Part shown: positions 58,085 through 64,000 of the stretch, piece by piece
How positions within the stretch are numbered: the first letter of the stretch is position 1
How the letters are laid out: each line of letters opens with the position of its first letter
From: Actinomadura mexicana
GTDB lineage: Bacteria; Actinomycetota; Actinomycetes; Streptosporangiales; Streptosporangiaceae
Length of the DNA: 64,000 nt
Direction: 5' to 3'
Assembly: GCF_900188105.1 (NCBI RefSeq)
Contig: NZ_FZNP01000006.1
Location: 248,001-312,000 of the forward strand
Position numbers and translations under genes: made by a program
Notes under the pieces: generated by a model
Seen by the model: the letters and a program-made list of their open reading frames with translations, nothing else
Database searches by the model: none
What the model was told of the DNA's origin: nothing

Positions 58085-58594
58085 TCAGCGTTCGAGGGCT
58101 GCCGCGAGTTGCAGCAGGAAGCGGTCGACCTCCTGCTCGTCGTAACCCGGTCCGAACCGGACGGTGCGGAACGCGCTCTCCCGCACGTCCCGGGCGGTCA
58201 CGGGCGGGGCGATGCCGCGCAGGCCGGCGATCACGCGCTCGAGAAAGGCGTCCACGTCCCGCACGTCGTAGCCGGGGCGCAGGCCGGCGCCGGAGAACCG
58301 CGCGTTCTGGATCCAGTTGATCAGCCAGGCCGGCTGGGCACGGGTGCGGCGGGGACGCTCCCCGATCGGCGCCCGGGCCTGGAGCTCCCTGATGCACTCG
58401 CGGAGCAACTCGTCCACCGCGCGGTGGTCGTAGCCGCGGAGGACGGTGGTGAAGCGGGTCCGGCGCACCTCGTCCGCGGACACCGGCGGTCCGCCGTCCA
58501 GCGCCTGCGAGATCCGCGTGAGCAGGGCGTCGACCTGGCCCCGGTCATAGCCCCGCAGGACCACCGGCAGCCGTGCACCCGTCTTCACCGGCAC
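58085..58594 (-). CDS. Protein with four DivIVA-type RGYD repeats
   Basis: 169 residues. Four copies of the DivIVA N-terminal membrane-curvature motif: RGYD at 14-17 (then QVDALL), 53-56 (AVDELL), PGYD at 107-110 (DVDAFL) and 149-152 (EVDRFL). They are preceded by F/V-rich strands. Repeats 1-2 and 3-4 are about 40 residues apart. No coiled coil follows, so this is not DivIVA/Wag31 itself. TIGR03544-like repeat proteins of this sort are known in actinobacteria with no assigned role. It lies 60 bases upstream of the DUF1963 gene and downstream of rlmN, all on the minus strand. Start ATG 58594 or GTG near it. Confidence 0.82.
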   Translation of the reverse strand: MPVKTGARLPVVLRGYDRGQVDALLTRISQALDGGPPVSADEVRRTRFTTVLRGYDHRAVDELLRECIRELQARAPIGERPRRTRAQPAWLINWIQNARFSGAGLRPGYDVRDVDAFLERVIAGLRGIAPPVTARDVRESAFRTVRFGPGYDEQEVDRFLLQLAAALER

Positions 58595-58654
58595 AGCGCT
58601 CCTCAGCCGTGTCCCCGCGCTCCGCGGGGCGCCAGGGACGCGCCCGCGGCGCGC

Positions 58655-59800
58655 TCAGTCCTTGGTCGCCGCGGCCAGTTGCCCGCAGGCCCCGTCGATC
58701 TCCCTGCCCCGAGTGTCGCGCACCGTGACCGGGACCCCGTGGGCCTCCAGCCGCCGGACGAACTCGCGCTCGTCCTCGGGCCGGGAGGCGGTCCACTTGG
58801 AACCCGGCGTCGGGTTCAACGGGATCAGATTGACGTGTACGAGATGCCCGCGCAAGAGCCTTCCGAGAAGATCAGCCCGCCAGGCCTGGTCGTTGACGTC
58901 CTTGATGAGGGCGTACTCGATCGAGACGCGGCGCCCGCTGCGGTCGGCGTAGGCCCAGGCGGCGTCCAGAACCTCGGAGACCTTCCACCGGTTGTTGATG
59001 GGCACGAGGTCGTCGCGCAACTCGTCGTCGGGCGCGTGCAGGGACACCGCCAGCCTGACCGACATGTCCTCGGCGGCGAGCTTCTCGATGGCCGGGACGA
59101 GCCCCACCGTGGAGACCGTGACCGAGCGCTGGGAGATGCCCAGCCCGGCGGGTGCCGGATCGGTGATGCGCCTGACCGCGCCTAGCACGGCCTTGTAGTT
59201 GGCCAAGGGCTCGCCCATGCCCATGAAGACGATGTTGGAGACGCGTCCCGGGCCCCCTGGGACGCGCCCCCGGGCGAGTGTGCGGGCGCCCGCGGCGACC
59301 TGCTCGACTATCTCGGCCGTAGAAAGGTTGCGGGTGAGCCCGGCCTGACCGGTCGCACAGAAGGGGCAGTTCATCCCGCAGCCCGCCTGGGAGGAGACGC
59401 ACATCGTCGCCCGGTCCGGGTATCGCATCAGAACCGATTCGAACAGGACGCCGTCGAAGGCTCTCCAGACGGTCTTGAGAGTCGTTCCGCCGTCGCAGTC
59501 CATCTCGCGTACCGGGGTCAGCAGCGAAGGCAGTAGCTCGGACACGAGGCGATCCCTGACGGCGGCCGGCAGGTCCGTCATCTTGGAGGGGTCGTCGGTC
59601 AGACGCGCGAAGTAGTGGCGCGACAGCTGGTCGGCGCGGAACGGCTTCTCCCCCAGCGCGGCGACCGCCTCGCGACGCTCGGCCGTGGTGAGGTCGGCGA
59701 GATGCCTCGGCGGCTTACCGCGCCTCGGTGCGGCGAAGACGAGCTTCGCCGGAGTCTTCTTGGGCGCGGCGCCGGTCGCGGAGGGCTGGGTGGTAGACAT
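58655..59800 (-). CDS. rlmN: 23S rRNA (adenine2503-C2) methyltransferase RlmN
   Basis: 381 residues from ATG 59800, after AAGGA. The radical SAM cluster CGMNCPFCATG (CxxxCxxC) is near 134-144. VFMGMGEPLANY near 193, SVTVSTVGLVPAIEKL, SLHAPDDELRDDLVPINN and the C-terminal Cys in DGACGQLAA (methyl acceptor) are intact. It methylates A2503 of 23S rRNA and A37 of tRNAs. A basic, Lys/Pro-rich N-terminal extension of about 25 residues is longer than usual. Position after cdsA/frr/pyrH/tsf is as in Mycobacterium, with the SUFU gene inserted between. Confidence 0.95.
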   Translation of the reverse strand: MSTTQPSATGAAPKKTPAKLVFAAPRRGKPPRHLADLTTAERREAVAALGEKPFRADQLSRHYFARLTDDPSKMTDLPAAVRDRLVSELLPSLLTPVREMDCDGGTTLKTVWRAFDGVLFESVLMRYPDRATMCVSSQAGCGMNCPFCATGQAGLTRNLSTAEIVEQVAAGARTLARGRVPGGPGRVSNIVFMGMGEPLANYKAVLGAVRRITDPAPAGLGISQRSVTVSTVGLVPAIEKLAAEDMSVRLAVSLHAPDDELRDDLVPINNRWKVSEVLDAAWAYADRSGRRVSIEYALIKDVNDQAWRADLLGRLLRGHLVHVNLIPLNPTPGSKWTASRPEDEREFVRRLEAHGVPVTVRDTRGREIDGACGQLAAATKD

Positions 59801-59913
59801 GGTCCTTCCAGTGTCGCAAACACCTGCGCGTGCATCGTCCGTCCTGGACGCCCACCAAGACCTGAACAGCGACATTCCTGCACACGGCCTTGTCTGCGGC
59901 TAAGGTCTCGATC

Positions 59914-61059
59914 ATGTCGGTATTGCGCAGGGGCGCCGCCTCGCCCCGGGGGTCAACGGCCACGGTCGTCCACGCGGCGGCCAGCCCGTACGGCAGCCGG
60001 CGGCTCACTGTGGAGACCGACGGCGAGGTCACTGCGGCCTACCTGAAAGACGCGCGTGACTCGGTGGTCGGGGCGGTCTGGATCGCCAACCACCATGAGG
60101 CCCCACGGGAGCTGGACCAGTCGCGGCTCGACGCGGGCCACGCCCCTCTGCTGCCGGATTCCCATGTGCGCCACCCCGCCGGACGCCCAGCGCTCAACCC
60201 TGAGGCGCTGGAGGTCGTCTGGTTCGAGGAGGGCGACGGAGTGGCCCTGCTGGAGGAGGGCGACCTGCTGATGGTGATCCCGGGTTGGTCGGACATGGGG
60301 CGCGGCATCCCCGGCTACGCCCGCGACGCCATGCTGCAGAGCCCGTTCGCCTTCCCTCTGGGCGAGGAGATCGAAGACTTCGGACCGCGCGTCGACCAGG
60401 CGCGCGAGCATTGGAAGAGGTGCCGTGCGGACGGCTCCTGGGCGGAGTTCCAGCAGTCGGTTCTCGGTCACCTGCTGCAACGCCTGGGCCCGAGTGGCCA
60501 CTACTGGCACGATGTCGGACGCCAGTTGGCGAGCGGCAGGCCGAGCATGGCTCCGACGGTAGGGGTCTCGGAGCGGCCCGCGAGGGGTGACCGGGAGTTC
60601 ACGGTTCTGAGCACGGTCGGGATGAGCCGCCAGCGGATGCCCACGGTCGAACTGTACGAGGACGACGTCGCTCCTTACGGACGGATAGAACTGGCCGTCG
60701 CCAGTACTCTGCCCAGCCAGCGGTCGGGCAGCATCTTCCCGTGGCTGGCGCAATACCCGTGGCGGTCGGTGACGTGGTTCGCGCCTGGGGACGTCGTCAA
60801 GTGGTACCACGAGGCGCGCACGTTCCCCCTGGGCAACGGCGAGTCGTCCTGGGAGGGAGTGCTCCTCCTGGAGGACCCGAACCGTCTCGCGGGCCCCGAG
60901 GCTCCCGGCATGACCGGTCTGACGTTGAGCGGCGACGCCGTCCGATGGCTGTGGCTCGTGCCCATCACGGGCGAGGAGCACCAGTTCGCCAAAAGCGAGG
61001 GATCCGACGCGCTGATCCGGCGTCTGGCCCAGCAGGGCCGTTCCTGGGTCGTCTCCTGA
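59914..61059 (+). CDS. Suppressor-of-fused (SUFU) domain protein
   Basis: 381 residues from ATG 59914; a TTG 24 bases upstream is in frame. The C-terminal half (about 225-381) is a SUFU domain: EFTVLSTVGMSRQRMPTVELY with FPLGNGESSWEGVLLLEDP and DAVRWLWLVPITGEEHQFA, read as three blocks. The N-terminal half (VVHAAASPYGSRRLTVETDGEV; PALNPEALEVVWFEEGD; MLQSPFAFPLGEEIEDFGPRVD) is a separate domain that I cannot name. SUFU in bacteria is common among immunity proteins of polymorphic toxin systems. It is the only plus-strand gene between rlmN and tsf. Confidence 0.8.
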   Translation: MSVLRRGAASPRGSTATVVHAAASPYGSRRLTVETDGEVTAAYLKDARDSVVGAVWIANHHEAPRELDQSRLDAGHAPLLPDSHVRHPAGRPALNPEALEVVWFEEGDGVALLEEGDLLMVIPGWSDMGRGIPGYARDAMLQSPFAFPLGEEIEDFGPRVDQAREHWKRCRADGSWAEFQQSVLGHLLQRLGPSGHYWHDVGRQLASGRPSMAPTVGVSERPARGDREFTVLSTVGMSRQRMPTVELYEDDVAPYGRIELAVASTLPSQRSGSIFPWLAQYPWRSVTWFAPGDVVKWYHEARTFPLGNGESSWEGVLLLEDPNRLAGPEAPGMTGLTLSGDAVRWLWLVPITGEEHQFAKSEGSDALIRRLAQQGRSWVVS

Positions 61060-61117
61060 GGGCGACCTGTCTCCCAGAGGCGGTCCGCATCCGGCCAAGG
61101 AACACTTCTAGAGCGTT

Positions 61118-62110
61118 CTAGCTGGGGACGAACAGTTCCAGCAGCAGCCAGACGACGGGTGCCGTCGCGACGAGGGAGTCGAGACGGTCCATCACTCCCC
61201 CGTGGCCGGGCAGGAGCGTTCCCATGTCCTTGATGCCGAGATCCCGCTTGACCATCGATTCGACGAGGTCGCCGGCGGTCGCGGTCACCACGGCGGCGAG
61301 CCCGATGATCACACCCTGCCAGACCTGGCCGCCGTCCAGGAGCCACCACACCAGCCACCCGCCGACGATCATGCAGGTGACGGCGGATCCGGTGACGCCC
61401 TCCCAGGTCTTCTTCGGGCTGATCGTGGGCGCGAGCTTGTGCTTGCCCAGGAAGGATCCGGCGAAATAGCCGCCGATGTCGCTGGCGACCGTGGTGGCGA
61501 TGAAGATGACGATGCGGTGGTCGCCGTCGCCGGGACGCATGAGCAGCGCGACGATCCCGCCCATCAGCACCAGGTAGCCGGCCACGAGCGATCCGGCGGT
61601 GACGTCCCGCACGTATCCGGAGGCGCCCTCGGTCAAGCGCGTCATCAGCAGCGCCAGGACCGTGAGCGAGACCGCCGCGACGGTGGCGGTGGCACCCCAA
61701 ACGTAGGCGACGACGGGCGTGCCGACCATTCCCGTCGCGACGGGAATGAACGGGACGCGGATGTCACGGCTCTTGAACGCCTCGGTCAGTTCCCGCATAC
61801 CGAGGAACAGGAACACGACCATCACGCCAAGGAAGATCTCCTTGACCGTGTACAGCGAGAGCAGCACGAGAGCGCCGAGCGCGAGGCCGACGCCTATGGC
61901 CAGCGGGAGGTTTCGCCCCGTCTTGCTTTCAGGCTTCCCAGCGGGGGTCGCGCCGCCGGAAGGCGAGGGGTCACCGGAGGGCGGAGGGGCGCCGGAGCCG
62001 TCCTGCCCCTGCCCGGGGGGCGAGCCCGGTTCGCCGGGGGGTGGGCCGGCCATGTCGACCTCCGGCTCGTCCGGGAAGCCCGAGGGCTCCCCGGCGTCGT
62101 CGAGTCTCAT
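61118..62110 (-). CDS. cdsA: Phosphatidate cytidylyltransferase
   Basis: 330 residues. The first 65 residues are a Pro/Gly/Ser-rich cytoplasmic extension. About eight membrane helices follow (the first LPLAIGVGLALGALVLLSLY). The CDP-alcohol signature region SPKKTWEGVTGSAVTC near 225 and GDLVESMVKRDLGIKDMGTLLPGHGGVMDRLDSL, in parts near 275-308, hold the catalytic metal residues. It makes CDP-diacylglycerol from phosphatidate. ATG 62110 overlaps the frr stop by one base (TGATG); a TTG one codon upstream is possible. Cotranscribed with frr. Confidence 0.95.
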   Translation of the reverse strand: MRLDDAGEPSGFPDEPEVDMAGPPPGEPGSPPGQGQDGSGAPPPSGDPSPSGGATPAGKPESKTGRNLPLAIGVGLALGALVLLSLYTVKEIFLGVMVVFLFLGMRELTEAFKSRDIRVPFIPVATGMVGTPVVAYVWGATATVAAVSLTVLALLMTRLTEGASGYVRDVTAGSLVAGYLVLMGGIVALLMRPGDGDHRIVIFIATTVASDIGGYFAGSFLGKHKLAPTISPKKTWEGVTGSAVTCMIVGGWLVWWLLDGGQVWQGVIIGLAAVVTATAGDLVESMVKRDLGIKDMGTLLPGHGGVMDRLDSLVATAPVVWLLLELFVPS

Positions 62111-62667
62111 CAAACTTCGAGCAGTTCGGCCTTCTTGTGCTCAAGTAGCTCGTCGATCTGCGCCACGTAGCGGTGCGTCATGTCGTCGAGTTCCTTCTCG
62201 GCACGCCTGACATCGTCCTCGCCGACCTCGCCGTCCTTGGCCAGCTTGTCGAGGGCGTCCTTGGCGCGGCGCCGGATGTTGCGGATGGAGACCCGGCTCT
62301 CCTCCGCCTTGGTGCCGGCGACCTTGATGAACTCCTTGCGGCGCTCCTCCGACAGGTCGGGGAAGACGACCCGGATGACGTTGCCGTCGTTGGTGGGGTT
62401 CACGCCGAGGTCGCTGTCGCGGATGGCCCTCTCCACCGCCTGCATGGACGACTTGTCGAAGACCTGGACGATGACCATCCGCGGTTCGGGGAGCGTGAAC
62501 GACGCGAGCTGGTTGATCGGCGTCGGCGTCCCGTAGTACTCAGCGGTGATCTTGTTGAACATCGCGGGGGTGACCCGGCCGGTGCGGATGGCCTGGAAGT
62601 CTTCCTTGGCGACCGCGACCGCCTTCTCCATCTTCCCCTCGGCTTCGAAGAGGGTCTCGTCGATCAC
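62110..62667 (-). CDS. frr: Ribosome recycling factor
   Basis: 185 residues, the standard length. GTG 62667 follows GGGAG. Family blocks: AVAVAKEDFQAIRTGRVTPAMFNKI in parts near 16-40, YYGTPTPINQLASFTLPEPRM, VIRVVFPDLSEERRKEFIKVA and RNIRRRAKDALDKLAKDGEVGEDD. It dissociates the post-termination ribosome with EF-G. It lies in the conserved order tsf-pyrH-frr-cdsA, 74 bases after pyrH. Confidence 0.98.
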   Translation of the reverse strand: MIDETLFEAEGKMEKAVAVAKEDFQAIRTGRVTPAMFNKITAEYYGTPTPINQLASFTLPEPRMVIVQVFDKSSMQAVERAIRDSDLGVNPTNDGNVIRVVFPDLSEERRKEFIKVAGTKAEESRVSIRNIRRRAKDALDKLAKDGEVGEDDVRRAEKELDDMTHRYVAQIDELLEHKKAELLEV

Positions 62668-62741
62668 TGTGACTCCCGTGTCATCTGGTCGGCCCTGGTC
62701 CTGCGGTTCCGCGCCGCGTCCGACGCGGCCGCGGGCTGCGG

Positions 62742-63521
62742 TCAGCCCTCCGCCGGGCTGACCAGCGTGCCGATCTTCTCACCCCGGACGGCCCGGACGA
62801 TGTTGCCCTGCCCCATGAGGTCGAAGACCACGATGGGGAGCGCGTTGTCCATGCAGAGGCTGATGGCCGTGGCGTCCATGACCTTCAGGCTCCGTTGTAG
62901 GACTTCACCGTATTCCAAACGGTCGAACTTGACCGCGTCTGGATTCTTTCGGGGATCGGCATCGTAGACACCGTCCACTTGCGTGGCCTTCAGTACCGCC
63001 TCCGCACCGATCTCCAGCGCGCGCTGGGCGGCGGTGGTGTCGGTGGAGAAGAACGGCTGGCCGAGCCCGGCGCCGAAAATGACCACCCGGCCCTTCTCCA
63101 GGTGCCGGATGGCGCGGCGCGGGATGTAGGGCTCGGCCACCTGGCTCATGGTGATGGCGGTCTGCACGCGCGTGTCGAGCCCGAGCTTCTCCAGGAAGTC
63201 CTGCAGGGCCAGGCAGTTGATGACGGTGCCGATCATCCCCATGTAGTCGGCGCGCCCGCGGTCCATGCCGCGCTCGGCCATGACGGCGCCGCGGAACATG
63301 TTGCCGCCGCCGCACACGACCGCCACCTGCACACCGTCCCGGACGGCTTCGGCGATCGCCTCGGCGACGTGCTGGACGACCTCCGGGTCGATACCGAGCG
63401 GGTCACGTCCGGCGAAGGCCTCGCCCGAGAGCTTCAGAAGCACCCTCTTCCAGCCCGCGCGAGGCGCGTGCTGGCCGGACGACGAGGCCGCCGTCGCGCT
63501 ACTGGTCGTCTTGTCCGGCAC
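62742..63521 (-). CDS. pyrH: UMP kinase
   Basis: 259 residues from GTG 63521. About 23 N-terminal residues (Ser/Thr/Ala-rich) precede the conserved RVLLKLSGEAFAG. VAVVCGGGNMFRG, RADYMGMIGTVINCLALQDFL, RVVIFGAGLGQPFFSTDTTAAQRA and VDGVYDADPRKNPDAVKFD, seen as blocks, define the PyrH amino-acid kinase fold. It phosphorylates UMP to UDP and is usually regulated by GTP and UTP. It sits 57 bases downstream of tsf. Confidence 0.97.
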   Translation of the reverse strand: MPDKTTSSATAASSSGQHAPRAGWKRVLLKLSGEAFAGRDPLGIDPEVVQHVAEAIAEAVRDGVQVAVVCGGGNMFRGAVMAERGMDRGRADYMGMIGTVINCLALQDFLEKLGLDTRVQTAITMSQVAEPYIPRRAIRHLEKGRVVIFGAGLGQPFFSTDTTAAQRALEIGAEAVLKATQVDGVYDADPRKNPDAVKFDRLEYGEVLQRSLKVMDATAISLCMDNALPIVVFDLMGQGNIVRAVRGEKIGTLVSPAEG

Positions 63522-63578
63522 GTCGGCGGCCTCCTCGTTGCGTTCGCTATGTTTCGGGTACTCGTCTCCAGAGTGCCC

Positions 63579-64000
63579 TTAAGCCTGCCCGACCTTGAAC
63601 CGGGCGAAGCGGACGACCTTCACGCCGGCCTCGTCGAGGACCTTCGCGATCGTCTTCTTGTTGTCCTTCACGAACGCCTGCTCCAGGAGCACGAAGTCGC
63701 GGAAGTAGGCGTTCACCCGGCCCTCGACGATCTTCGGGATGGCCTGCTCGGGCTTGCCCTCGTCGCGGGTGAGCTGCTCGGCGAGCGCCCGCTCCTTCTC
63801 GACCGCCTCGGCGGGGATCTCCTCGCGGGTGAGGTACTTGGGGGCCATCGCCGCGATCTGCTGGGCGACGTCCTTGGCGACCTCGGCGTTCTCGCCGTCC
63901 AGCTCGACCAGCACGCCGGTGGTCGGCGGCAGCGACGGGTCGGACTTGTGCAGGTAGCTGGCCACATAGGCGCCCTGGAAGTGGGCGAACCGGCGCAGCT
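63579..64000 (-). CDS. tsf: Elongation factor Ts, C-terminal part (start beyond window)
   Basis: About 140 codons are present; the gene continues past the right edge, so the N-terminal UBA region and TDFV motif are not visible. The visible part holds LRRFAHFQGAYVASYLH, VLVELDGENAEVAKDVAQQIAAMAP, and the C-terminal ELTRDEGKPEQAIPKIVEGRVNAYF with LEQAFVKDNKKTIAKVL, in blocks. EF-Ts exchanges GDP on EF-Tu. First visible gene of the minus-strand core block. Confidence 0.95.
   Translation of the reverse strand, partial: LRRFAHFQGAYVASYLHKSDPSLPPTTGVLVELDGENAEVAKDVAQQIAAMAPKYLTREEIPAEAVEKERALAEQLTRDEGKPEQAIPKIVEGRVNAYFRDFVLLEQAFVKDNKKTIAKVLDEAGVKVVRFARFKVGQA

Noticed and set aside
19553..58654. 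The 39-kb segment between dxr and rlmN as a genomic island
   Set aside because: Codon use is uniform, there are no integrase or direct-repeat ends, and dxr and rlmN are also well separated in Streptomyces; it is better seen as normal chromosome.

Overview
The window comes from the chromosome of a high-GC actinomycete. Third codon positions are almost all G or C, GTG starts are frequent, and many junctions are ATGA or GTGA overlaps. Gene content includes an F420-type luciferase-like oxidoreductase, PknG, a DivIVA-motif protein and serine/threonine kinases. Two core blocks, tsf-pyrH-frr-cdsA-rlmN and dxr-rseP-ispG, match the order known from Mycobacterium and Streptomyces. A Thermomonosporaceae/Actinomadura-like host is my inference; no marker here proves genus.

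Layout. 1-5.7 kb: a partial gene, a broken Ser/Thr kinase, a DUF4870 membrane protein, an LLM oxidoreductase, a PP2C-like protein, a cyclase-family hydrolase, and a HipA-like kinase coupled to a DUF3037 protein. 5.7-9.2 kb: a secreted subtilisin-type protease between two paralogous HTH regulators. 9.2-15.5 kb: a GNAT acetyltransferase and three tandem secreted tripeptidyl-aminopeptidase-type hydrolases, each with its own leader. 15.7-19.6 kb: the dxr-rseP-ispG operon. 19.6-24.8 kb: an HxlR regulator/SDR pair, a frameshifted orphan histidine kinase, a small zinc-finger-like protein, an orphan binding lipoprotein and a small conserved protein. 24.9-29.5 kb: class III aminotransferase plus mmsA, divergent from a PucR regulator (beta-alanine/semialdehyde catabolism). 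29.6-33.2 kb: hydrolase, DapB-like dehydrogenase, YbdK-type ligase, WYL protein.

33.4-44.2 kb is the most notable block: a coupled operon of coiled-coil protein, PknG, PP2C phosphatase, VWA protein, FHA protein, GlnX-like sensor and GlnH-like binding protein, followed by a membrane coiled-coil protein. It contains every element of a reversible Thr-phosphorylation circuit fed by an extracellular amino-acid sensor. Paired-cysteine zinc ribbons recur in the kinase, phosphatase and FHA protein.

44.2-53.1 kb: two small genes, then a polyamine uptake and oxidation operon (aldehyde dehydrogenase, PotA, binding protein, PotB, PotC, FAD oxidase) divergent from an AsnC/Lrp regulator. 53.2-58.6 kb: RHH protein, NUDIX, HIT, an ABC exporter pair, a DUF1963 protein and a four-repeat DivIVA-motif protein, with several non-coding stretches. 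58.6-64 kb: rlmN, a SUFU-domain protein, and the minus-strand block cdsA, frr, pyrH, tsf (partial). I saw no tRNA, rRNA, insertion sequence or CRISPR array.
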